Shown here piece after piece: positions 12,534 through 20,144 of a DNA stretch of 64,000 bases. The translations under genes were made by a program, and so were the position numbers. The notes under the pieces were generated by a model. The model was given only the letters and a program-made list of their open reading frames with translations. It ran no database searches and had not been told where the DNA came from. Numbering within the stretch: position 1 is the stretch's first letter; the number at the start of each line of letters is the position of its first letter. Source of the DNA: Ponticoccus alexandrii (GTDB lineage: Bacteria; Pseudomonadota; Alphaproteobacteria; Rhodobacterales; Rhodobacteraceae); NCBI RefSeq assembly GCF_016806125.1, contig NZ_CP047166.1:1-64000 (forward strand), read 5' to 3'.

Positions 12534-12547
12534 GGGCCGTATGGCCC
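12534..12547. promoter_or_regulatory. Perfect inverted repeat upstream of the CofD-like gene
   Basis: GGGCC-GTAT-GGCCC, a perfect 5-bp dyad about 40 bases upstream of the CofD-like start and in the same 116-base divergent region as the GACAGGA dyad. Confidence 0.35.
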
Positions 12548-12588
12548 AACAGGCGGTGATTGCAAAGAGGCCAGTGTCAGGCAAACCG

Positions 12589-13776
12589 ATGAAACCGACC
12601 CCCATCACCCTGACGCGGCAGGGGCTGCTGCCCGACGACCTGCGCGTGGCCCGGGCCGAAAGCGCGCCGCACCTCGGGCCGCGCGTCCTGTTCTTCAGCG
12701 GCGGCAGCGCGCTGAACGGCATCGCGCGGCGGCTGAAACGCTACAGCTACAACACGATGCACCTGATCACGCCCTTCGACAGCGGCGGCAGTTCACAGCA
12801 GCTGCGGCTGGCCTTCGACATGCCCGCGGTGGGCGACCTGCGGTCGCGGCTGATGGCGCTGGCGGATGAAAGCGTGCTTGGCCAGCCCGACGTCTACGCG
12901 CTGTTCAGCCACCGGCTGCCGGGCGATGCGCCGCCCCGCGCCCTGCGCGACACGGTCGACGAGTTGCGGCGCGGCAGGCATCCGCTGATGTCCGCCATTG
13001 CCCGCCCGATGCGCCAGCTTATCCGCACCCAGCTTGACTGTTTCGTCGAGGCGGTGCCGGAGGGGTTCGACTATTGCAAGGCCAGCATCGGCAACCTGAT
13101 CCTTGCCGGGGGCTATCTGGGCCACGGGCGCGCACTGGAGCCGGTGCTGTTCATGATGTCCAAGATGGTCGACGTGCGTGGCACGGTGCGCGCCATCGTC
13201 GACGAGAACCTGCACCTTGGCGTGACGCTTGCGGACGGACGGCGCGTGCTGGGCCAGCGCGCCCTGACCGGCAAGGAGGTCGCGCCGCTGGACGCCGCCA
13301 TCGCCAGCGTCTTTCTCTTCGAGGACCCGAAGACGGGCGCCCCGGTCGAGGTCGCCCTGCCGAAGCGCAATCGCCGCCTGATCGAGCAGGCAGAGGTGAT
13401 CTGCTACCCGCCCGGCAGCCTCTATTCCTCTGTCATCGCCAACCTGTTGCCCGCGGGTGTCGGGCGGGCCGTGGCGCGGCAACCGGTGCCCAAGGTCTAC
13501 CTGCCCAGCCTCGGCCCCGATCCCGAAGCCCGCGACCTGACGCTGGCGGATCAGGTGCAGGCGATCCTTGACCCCTTGCAGCGCGACGCCGGGCCGGATG
13601 TCGGGACAGGCAGGCTGCTGACCCATGTTCTGTGCGACCTGTCCGTGTCGCAGGCCGAGTGCGACGCGGTGACCCGGCGCCACGGCATCCCCTGCCTGCG
13701 TCTGCCGATGAAAGACCCCGGCCGCGATATCTATGACGTCGAGACGGTCTCGCGTGTGCTCGTTTCGCTGAACTGA
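12589..13776 (+). CDS. CofD-like protein (GAK system)
   Basis: 395 residues of the CofD/YvcK fold. The glycine-rich nucleotide-binding motif FFSGGSALNGIARRL lies near residue 38, followed by HLITPFDSGGSS near 65, the pattern seen in CofD (2-phospho-L-lactate transferase of F420 synthesis) and in YvcK/GlmR regulators. No other F420 genes are nearby, so F420 synthesis is unlikely. Its location opposite an ATP-grasp/HprK-related operon matches the CofD-like member of the GAK set. I chose the ATG at 12589; the in-frame ATG at 12526 lies close to the opposite promoter and adds a non-conserved tail. Confidence 0.8.
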   Translation: MKPTPITLTRQGLLPDDLRVARAESAPHLGPRVLFFSGGSALNGIARRLKRYSYNTMHLITPFDSGGSSQQLRLAFDMPAVGDLRSRLMALADESVLGQPDVYALFSHRLPGDAPPRALRDTVDELRRGRHPLMSAIARPMRQLIRTQLDCFVEAVPEGFDYCKASIGNLILAGGYLGHGRALEPVLFMMSKMVDVRGTVRAIVDENLHLGVTLADGRRVLGQRALTGKEVAPLDAAIASVFLFEDPKTGAPVEVALPKRNRRLIEQAEVICYPPGSLYSSVIANLLPAGVGRAVARQPVPKVYLPSLGPDPEARDLTLADQVQAILDPLQRDAGPDVGTGRLLTHVLCDLSVSQAECDAVTRRHGIPCLRLPMKDPGRDIYDVETVSRVLVSLN

Positions 13777-13822
13777 CCGGGCGCGCCGTGGCCCGGGTTG
13801 CGGGCCGGTGCGATGCGTGATG

Positions 13823-13836
13823 TAATGACGTCATTA
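13823..13836. promoter_or_regulatory. 14-bp palindrome TAATGACGTCATTA (candidate operator)
   Basis: A perfect palindrome ends 31 bases before the start of the ribbon-helix-helix gene. A second GACGTC core within a CGACGTCG palindrome lies at 13851-13858, 25 bp centre to centre. Ribbon-helix-helix dimers usually autoregulate through such short dyads, so this is a plausible operator for the downstream three-gene unit. Confidence 0.55.
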
Positions 13837-13867
13837 TTTCAAGATCGAAGCGACGTCGGACAAGTGC

Positions 13868-14035
13868 ATGGCGAAGAACAAGAAGGATGACGGAGGGGAT
13901 CGCAAGAACACCTCGCTGCGGCTGCGGGCCAAGACGCTGAAGGCCCTGAAGATCCGCGCCATCGAGCAGGATACCAGTGTCCAGAAGATCATCGAGCAGC
14001 TTGTCGAGGACTACCTCGACAGGCCGCGCAAGTAA
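13868..14035 (+). CDS. Small ribbon-helix-helix DNA-binding protein
   Basis: A 55-residue protein with a lysine-rich N-terminus (MAKNKKDDGGDRKN) followed by a textbook ribbon-helix-helix fold: beta-strand TSLRLRA, helix A KTLKALKIRAIEQD, turn TS, helix B VQKIIEQLVEDYLD. Such proteins bind DNA as dimers through the paired strands. It sits 34 bases before the CHAD gene and just after a GACGTC palindrome. Two roles are possible: autorepressor of the operon, or the DNA- or cargo-adaptor partner of the ParA ATPase encoded two genes later, as CopG-like partners are in plasmid partition. The ribosome-binding site is weak. Confidence 0.8.
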   Translation: MAKNKKDDGGDRKNTSLRLRAKTLKALKIRAIEQDTSVQKIIEQLVEDYLDRPRK

Positions 14036-14069
14036 GCCGACGCCAAGGCGATCCCGCAGAAGAGACCCC

Positions 14070-15590
14070 ATGCCCCCCGGTTCCACCCTTTACACCCTGC
14101 CGCCTGCGGCGGTTGCCGTGCTTCTGTCAGAGCCGCTGGGCAAGCTGCGCCCGTTTCGGCAGGACGATGACCCGCAGGGGTTCACGCTGCTCGACACCTT
14201 CGACCATGCTGTGGCCCGCCGCCACCCGGCGCTGGTCGAGACCGCCGAGGCGCTTCACCTGTTCTGCGCGGACGGCCAGTGGCTGACGCAATCCCCGGCG
14301 CGGCGCGGCAGCTTTGTCGCCGATCTTCAGGACGGTCCGGTGCGCGCCGCGCTTCAGGCCATGGCGATCCGCCGCAGCCTGCAACCGCTGTGCGGGGGCA
14401 CCGCATGGCGCGGCACGGCGGCTTTTGTCGACGACGAGGACAAGACCCATGTCCGGCTGCGCCTGCTGACGCTGGAAACCGGGGCCGGTGCGCTGACCCT
14501 GCTGACGCTTACGGGGTTGCGCGGCTACGACAAGGCGCTGGACCGGCTGCGCGCCCGCATCGCGGCGCTTGGCGGCACAGCGCCGGGAGCCGTCTGCCCG
14601 GTGCTGGCGCCGGAGGCCGTGCCATATGTCTCGCGCCCTGAGCTGACGATCGCGCCCGCCGACCGCGCCTTCGACACCGCGACCGATATCATCGCCACGC
14701 ACCTGCCGCTGGCCCGACAGAACGAACAAGGCGCGCTGGAGGACATCGACACCGAGTTCCTGAAGCACTACCGGATCGCCCTGCGCAAGATCCGCTCTGT
14801 CCTGAGCCTGTTCAAGGGGGTCTACGACGACGACCAGACTGCCCACCTGAAGGCGCGCTTCGCGGCGCTGATGGCCGCGACGGGCCGTCTGCGCGATCTG
14901 GATGTCTACCTGCAGGACCGGCAGTCCTTCTACGACAAGGTGCCCATGGACCTGCATGGCGGGCTGGACCGGATGTTCCAGCTCTTTGCCGCGGAACGCA
15001 AGCGCGAGCTGGCACGGCTGCGCCGGCACCTGCGCAGCCGTGCCTACGCGACAGAAATCGCCCGTCTGGAAAAGCTGTTCCGCAAGCGCAAGCCGCTGCA
15101 GAAGGGGCCGAAGGCGGGCACGCCCGTGGGGGACTACGCCGCCCGACTGATCTGGAAGCGCTACCGCAGGATCTGCACCATCGCCGCCGGGATCACCGAC
15201 CTGACGCCCGACGACGATGTCCACGCGCTGCGCATCCAGTGCAAGAAACTGCGCTACCTCATGGAGTTCTTCACGCCGCTTTACGGCGCAAAGCAGTTGA
15301 GGCCACTGATCAAGGCGCTGAAGAAGCTGCAGACGACGCTGGGGGCCTTCAATGACTGTTCGGTCCAGCAGGACAGCCTTCGGGCCTTCGTCGCGTCGCT
15401 GGACCCCGAGACCCCCGAGGCCATGGGGGTCGCGCAATCGGTGGGCGCTCTGGTCACCGTGCTGCACCGCCAGCAACTGAAGGAACGCGCCCGCGTGTCC
15501 GACCGCTTTGCCCGGTTCAACAGCCCGGCGGTGCAGGCGCAGTTCGAAACCCTGTTCCACGCGGCCCGGAAGGGAGACAAATCATGCTGA
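14070..15590 (+). CDS. CHAD domain protein with degenerate CYTH-like N-terminus
   Basis: 506 residues. The C-terminal half (about 235-500) is a CHAD domain: helical, with conserved basic and histidine residues such as FLKHYRIALRKIRSVLSLFKG and the mirrored DVHALRIQCKKLRYLMEFF, plus the RLRDLDVYLQD motif. CHAD domains bind inorganic polyphosphate and target proteins to polyphosphate granules (established for the family). Residues about 1-225 have the layout of a CYTH triphosphate-tunnel domain but lack its EXEXK motif, so catalysis there is doubtful. The stop overlaps the parA start by 7 bases (ATGCTGA), indicating coupled expression. Confidence 0.85.
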   Translation: MPPGSTLYTLPPAAVAVLLSEPLGKLRPFRQDDDPQGFTLLDTFDHAVARRHPALVETAEALHLFCADGQWLTQSPARRGSFVADLQDGPVRAALQAMAIRRSLQPLCGGTAWRGTAAFVDDEDKTHVRLRLLTLETGAGALTLLTLTGLRGYDKALDRLRARIAALGGTAPGAVCPVLAPEAVPYVSRPELTIAPADRAFDTATDIIATHLPLARQNEQGALEDIDTEFLKHYRIALRKIRSVLSLFKGVYDDDQTAHLKARFAALMAATGRLRDLDVYLQDRQSFYDKVPMDLHGGLDRMFQLFAAERKRELARLRRHLRSRAYATEIARLEKLFRKRKPLQKGPKAGTPVGDYAARLIWKRYRRICTIAAGITDLTPDDDVHALRIQCKKLRYLMEFFTPLYGAKQLRPLIKALKKLQTTLGAFNDCSVQQDSLRAFVASLDPETPEAMGVAQSVGALVTVLHRQQLKERARVSDRFARFNSPAVQAQFETLFHAARKGDKSC

Positions 15591-16330
15591 TCCTGTCGTG
15601 TTATTCCAACAAGGGCGGCGTCGGGAAGACCGCGACGGCGGTCAATCTGGCCCATGCGCTGGCGCTGGCCGGGCAGCGCACCCTGCTGTGCGACCTCGAC
15701 CCGCAGGGCGCCTCGGGCTTCTACTTCCGGGTGAAGCCCTCGAAGAAGCTGACCGAGGCCCGGTTCTTCGAGGATGTGCAGCGCTTTACCAAGGCGATCC
15801 GGGGCAGCAACTACGAGAACCTCGACATCCTGCCCGCCAATATGACCTTCCGCGATTTCGACGTCTTCCTCGCCCGGATGCGCAACACGCGCTCGCGGCT
15901 GAAGAAGGCGCTGAAGGCGGTGAAGGGCGATTACGACGTGGTCCTGCTGGACTGCCCGCCCAATATCTCGACCCTGTCCGAGAACGTGTTCCGCGCCTCG
16001 GACGCCATCGTGGTGCCGGTGATCCCGACCACCCTGTCACAGCGCACCTTCGAGCAGCTCGAGGCCTTCTTTCGCGACAACGACCTGCCGCTGTCGAAGC
16101 TGCACGGCTTCTTCTCGATGGTGCAGGGCGTGAAATCCCTGCATGGCGACACGATCAGGGAGATGTCCAAGGCCCACAAGAAGCGCATCCTGAAGACGCA
16201 GGTTCCGTTTTCCTCGGATATCGAGCGCATGGGGGTGCACCGCGCCCCGGTGACCGCAACGGCCCCGCGCAGCGCCGCCGCTCAGGCCTACAGCGCCCTG
16301 CACAGGGAACTGGTGGCCCGGATCGGGTGA
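15584..16330 (+). CDS. ParA-family (MinD/ParA/McdA-like) ATPase
   Basis: 248 residues with the deviant Walker A NKGGVGKTATAVN near residue 9 (both lysines of ParA-type P-loops), switch I DLDPQGASG near 38 and Walker B VVLLDCPPNIS near 123. ParA ATPases form dynamic patterns on the nucleoid or membrane and position cargo such as DNA, carboxysomes or other inclusions. There is no ParB gene or parS-like site beside it. It is translationally coupled to the CHAD gene and preceded by an AGGGAG site 8 bases before the ATG. Granule positioning is my inference from the coupling. Confidence 0.85.
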   Translation: MLILSCYSNKGGVGKTATAVNLAHALALAGQRTLLCDLDPQGASGFYFRVKPSKKLTEARFFEDVQRFTKAIRGSNYENLDILPANMTFRDFDVFLARMRNTRSRLKKALKAVKGDYDVVLLDCPPNISTLSENVFRASDAIVVPVIPTTLSQRTFEQLEAFFRDNDLPLSKLHGFFSMVQGVKSLHGDTIREMSKAHKKRILKTQVPFSSDIERMGVHRAPVTATAPRSAAAQAYSALHRELVARIG

Positions 16331-16559
16331 CGGCGACCGCTTGCCCGGGCGGGCCGCACCCGGAGGAGCCTTTGCACTGCAGCCGCGCGGTCGCCGTGAT
16401 GGCTTGCGCGCTTTTGCCTGTGCCTTGCCCGACTGCTCAGCACGCGGCTTTTGCCGCTGCGGCAGACCCTCGACCCTTTCCGCTATGCCCTGAGCCGAAC
16501 CGGGTTCGCAGGCATGCCAGCCCTGTAAGGACACGATCCGGCCCTTCGGGCACGGCGCC
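16331..16559. other. Intergenic region between convergent parA and araC-type gene
   Basis: 229 bases with scattered short GC-rich dyads but no T-run terminator, RNA gene or credible small reading frame that I can identify. Confidence 0.4.
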
Positions 16560-17513
16560 CTATTGAAGCGTGCAATGCCGGCTGTGTGGCGCCCCGAACC
16601 AGCGGCTGAAGACGCGGGAAAAGGCCGTCTGGTCCGAATAGTCCAGCGACAGGGCCACGTCGCTTTGAGACAGCGCCGGACGGTTCAGCAGGGCCAGTGC
16701 CATGGACCGGCGCACCTCGTCCCGGATGTCGTGGAAACAGGTGCCTTCCGCCGCAAGGCTGCGGCGCAGGGTCCGCTCGGACATGTTCAGCTCTTGGGCG
16801 ATCTCCGGCTGCCCGATAGAGCCCTGCCCGATCCGGTGCAGGATCTTCTGGCGCACCCGGCGGGACACCGGCAGGTGCCGCGGGTGATCGCTCAGCTGGG
16901 CGTCGGGGCTGCAGCCATCGGCCCGCACCATGGGTTCGGCCTCGGACCGCCGCAGCGACAGGCAGCGCGCGGGCAGGACAAGGTAGTTCCTGGCCTCGCC
17001 GCAGGCGGTCTCTGCCCGGTTGTGGCGGGCGACGGCCTGTGTGCCGCCATCCGCCTCGTGTTCGACGCCCAGATCCAGCAGCGCCTGCCGGTTCACCCCG
17101 AACCCGACGCAGACCTGAAGGATCAGCGCCAGCGTCAGTTCCGCATCGGCGCGGCGCGGCCAGATCTCGGGGTCGAGGATGCGATAGCCGACCCGCACCC
17201 GGTCGTCCCGGATCTCCATCGACAGTGCGGTATTGCTTTGCACCAGCGGGATGCCGTTCACGAAACAGCGCAGCGCAGATCCCAGCGTCGGCGCCCGCCC
17301 GATGGCGTCGCCAAGCACCCCGAGGCTGGGCAGCGGCAGGGCCTCGCCCGCCGACCATGCCGAAAGCGCCTGTCCTGACCGGGCGCGGCGGCGTTCCAGC
17401 CCGGTGACGAACCCGGCCAGCGACACGTCCCCCGGCCCGTCATCCCCGGTTCCCGCACCCCGTCCGCGAAAGACCGACCGGGCGACGGACGCGGATATGA
17501 CAGAGGTCTCCAT
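16560..17513 (-). CDS. AraC-family transcriptional regulator (QhpR-like)
   Basis: 317 residues. The C-terminal quarter is an AraC/XylS double helix-turn-helix (IAQELNMSERTLRRSLAAEG near 240 and VALSLDYSDQTAFSRVFSRW near 288). The N-terminal part (about 20-200) matches the arabinose-binding-like effector domain of OruR-type regulators. It lies immediately downstream of the remnant qhp operon on the same strand; the amine dehydrogenase operon of Paracoccus is controlled by an AraC regulator, QhpR, so this is its likely equivalent. Unlike its targets it appears intact. A CCACAG/CTGTGG dyad at 17561-17596 lies in its upstream region. Confidence 0.82.
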   Translation of the reverse strand: METSVISASVARSVFRGRGAGTGDDGPGDVSLAGFVTGLERRRARSGQALSAWSAGEALPLPSLGVLGDAIGRAPTLGSALRCFVNGIPLVQSNTALSMEIRDDRVRVGYRILDPEIWPRRADAELTLALILQVCVGFGVNRQALLDLGVEHEADGGTQAVARHNRAETACGEARNYLVLPARCLSLRRSEAEPMVRADGCSPDAQLSDHPRHLPVSRRVRQKILHRIGQGSIGQPEIAQELNMSERTLRRSLAAEGTCFHDIRDEVRRSMALALLNRPALSQSDVALSLDYSDQTAFSRVFSRWFGAPHSRHCTLQ

Positions 17514-17666
17514 GGCGTGGCTCCAAGCTTTGCTGCGCCGGTCACAGGAATTTTACAATACCACAGTTTCGCCCATTTCGCCGGATTCCTCTGTGGCTGG
17601 CGCCGGGATCGGGGCTGACGGGGCATCCCCCTGAACTCCTGCGCAAAAAAACCGGCGCGCCGCAGG

Positions 17667-18470
17667 TCAGGCGACCCGCGCCAGCGGCGACAGGCACGCG
17701 GGCGCCCCCACGGTTTCGGGGGCGGAGAGGTCGAGGATTCGGTCGAAGGCCTGGTCGCGCACCGGTCCCGCGTGGGCCACGAAGAGACACAACGCCTGGC
17801 CCAGATGCGCGTCGAGCGCCGCCAGAATGCGGGTGCAGGTCGGCGCGTCGATCTCGGAGAAGCTTTCGTCGAAGACGAGGACGCGGGCGGGACGCAAAAG
17901 CGCCCGCGCAAGCGTGATGCGCTGAAGCATCCCGCCGGACAGGTTGGCGCCGGTTTCCTGAAGGTCGGTGTCCAGCCCGTCGCACGCGCGCGCCCAGCCG
18001 TCCAGTGCGACGAGGCCCAGCACCGCCCAAAGCGCCGGATCGCCAGTCTCTTCGTTCCCAAGCCGCAGGTTGTCGCGCAGCGTGCCCCGGATCAGGCAGG
18101 GGCGCTGGGGCAAGACCGCCACCGCGCGGCGCAGGCTGGAGAGGCTGAAGCCGGTCGTGTCGCCGCCATCGAGGGTGATCCGGCCCTCGGCCAGCGGCGC
18201 CTCTCCGATCAGTGCCGCCAGCAGGCGGGACTTCCCGATACCGGATGGGCCGTCGATCAGCACCCGTTCGCCCCCCGCATCGTGGCACGCAGCGGCGGGT
18301 GCGTCCCGCCCTCGGCCCGGGCCGCGACGAAGGCCAGCTCCCGGGGCCGCGCCGGGCAGGCCCCGCCCCTGTCCGTGTCGGCGGCATCGCGGACCTCGGC
18401 CTGCAGCCGGGCCATCGCGACGCCCGCACGCGCCTGCGCGTGGTACAGGCCCAGCAGGCTGCGCAGCGGG
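17667..18470 (-). pseudogene. qhpF: Remnant of qhpF-type ABC transporter (ATP-binding half)
   Basis: Only the C-terminal part of an ABC half-transporter remains. The tail of the membrane domain and linker ([19 protein letters not shown], from about 18450) is in one frame; the nucleotide-binding domain is in another, with Walker [13 protein letters not shown], signature [10 protein letters not shown] and Walker [13 protein letters not shown]. The frame change falls at a six-C run (18271-18276 on the plus strand), so a single-base indel is likely. The 5' end is fused at about 18470 to the truncated gamma-subunit gene. QhpF exports the gamma subunit in intact systems; this copy cannot form a transporter. 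Confidence 0.75.
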
Positions 18471-18683
18471 CCACCAGCAGGGATCGGCGCAGCCGTAGAG
18501 GTCCGCCTCCATCGGCTGGCACAGGTTGGACACGGCGCCGAAGGCGTCGACCTCCCAGCCCGGATCGAAGGAGGTGGTGCAGCCGACAAGGCTGTTCATC
18601 GCCACGACCTCGTCTTCGCGGCCCTCGGCCTGTGCCTCGACAAAGGCCTTGGCCTTGGCATTCGCGGGGGTGAGATGTTTCAT
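18471..18683 (-). pseudogene. qhpC: Truncated quinohemoprotein amine dehydrogenase gamma subunit
   Basis: The first 71 codons encode the start of QhpC: a leader ([18 protein letters not shown]) followed by the cross-linked-peptide region [11 protein letters not shown], then [14 protein letters not shown] and ADPCWW. These cysteines, acidic residues and the tryptophan are those that form thioether bridges and the cysteine tryptophylquinone cofactor in the intact enzyme. After CWW the sequence passes directly into qhpF-like sequence, so the last third is missing. The ATG at 18683 overlaps the qhpD stop by four bases, preserving the original operon junction. Confidence 0.82.
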
Positions 18684-20132
18684 AGCGCGGTCTCCTGTGT
18701 GGCGGCGGGACGCGCCGGGCCGGGCTTGGCCATGCGCGGTTCCAGTTGCGAGCAGAAGAAGTCGGGGTTGGCCTGCATGATGCGCACGTAGGCTTCGACG
18801 CCGAAGTCCACCCAATCGCGCATCAGGTCGCAGTAATGGTAGACCGGGGCGAAGGCGTCGCCCTGCCGGGCATAGCTTTCGTGGTAGCAGCCGCCGGCGC
18901 AGATCGAGCGGATGTGGCAGGTCTTGCAGCCGAAGGCCGAACGGTCCTGCGCGGTTTCGATGAAATCGGCGAGGCGCGGCACGTCGATGCCGGTTTCCAC
19001 ATTGCCATAGGTCGGTTCGTCCGAGCCGACGAAGCGGTGGCACAGGTGCAGGTCGCCGTGCTTGTCCACCGCCAGCATGCCCAGCCCGGCGCCGCAGGGC
19101 ACGGCCTTCTTGGTGCCCTGCGCGATGTCGGTCAGCAGCTGGTGCATGTTGGAAAAACCGACATTCTCGCCCCGGCAGGCGTCTTCTGTGTACTGGCGGC
19201 CCAGCGTCTTCATGTCCTCGAAGACCCGCTTCAGCGCGCCGTCATCCAGGTTGAAGACCGCGATGGGCCCCGAGGTGGCGGGGCCAAAGCCGACTTCGGC
19301 AAAGCCAAGGTCGTTCTTCAGGTGGTCGTGGATGGCGATCACATCCGTCATCCCCCGCGTCAGCGTCACCCGCACACCCACCGGCCGCGCGGTGTAGCGT
19401 GCCAGCAGCATGCGCACCTTGCGCTCGACGATGTCATAGGTGCCCTTGCCGCCCACGGTCTTGCGGTTGCGGTCGTACAGCGCCTTCGGCCCGTCCATCG
19501 ACACGGTCAGCGCGAAGCGGTGCGTGTTGAACCAGTCGACCATCTCTTCGGTCAGCAGGGTGGCGTTGGTGGTCAGGCTGAAATCGACGGTCTTGCCCTC
19601 TGCCGCCGCGCGCGGGACGGCATAGGCCACGACCCGCGGATCAAGGGCATGTTCGACAAGGGCTCGCCCCCGAAGAAGACCACGTTCACGCGGTCGCGGT
19701 CCTGCGCCTGCTTCAGCAGCATTTCAAAGCTCTGCCGCGCGGTTTCGAAGGCCATCTTCTCGCCCTTCGAGGGGATCGCGAGGAGCAATAGGTGCAGGCG
19801 AGGTTGCAGCCGGTGTTGACGTTCAGGATGATCGTCGACAGCGGGATCTCCTCGACCTTGACGATCTGGCGCGGAACCTCGGGCTCTGCCGCGTCGCGCA
19901 GGATGTCGAGATTCAGAAAGCTCTGCACGCAGTCCGACAGGTCAGAGGGCGTGTGCTGCGCGCCCAGCGCCGCGCGCATGGCCTCTGCATCGACGGCGGC
20001 GGTGCGGTGGAAAAGGTCGTAGACGTCGCGCGACACCGGGTCGAGTTCGAAGAGTGACGAGCTTGGCACATGCATCAGCATGGCGTGCCCGTCGACGTCG
20101 ACGCGGTGGGCGTTGTGGGTCAGTTCTCCCAT
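18680..20132 (-). pseudogene. qhpD: Frameshifted radical SAM enzyme QhpD
   Basis: QhpD is the radical SAM/SPASM enzyme that installs thioether cross-links in the gamma subunit. The N-terminal 115 residues end in the [4Fe-4S] motif TGCNLACTYC. Immediately after it (about 19780) about ten bases appear to be missing and the frame shifts to one reading PSKGEKMAFETARQSF through FFGGEPLSNMPLI. A second shift near 19632-19640 leads to the frame with DFSLTTNATLLTEE and the SPASM cysteines ([23 protein letters not shown]). Three frames are therefore needed for one protein. Preceded by the qhpA remnant with a 12-base gap. Confidence 0.85.
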
Positions 20133-20144
20133 GGCTCTTTCTCC

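Noticed and set aside
12589-13776. F420 biosynthesis enzyme CofD
   Set aside because: No CofC, CofE, CofG or CofH genes nearby; the ATP-grasp/HprK-related context fits the GAK CofD-like family better.
15584-16330. Chromosome-partition ParA (with ParB/parS)
   Set aside because: No ParB gene and no TGTTTCACGTGAAACA-like parS nearby; the gene is coupled to CHAD instead.
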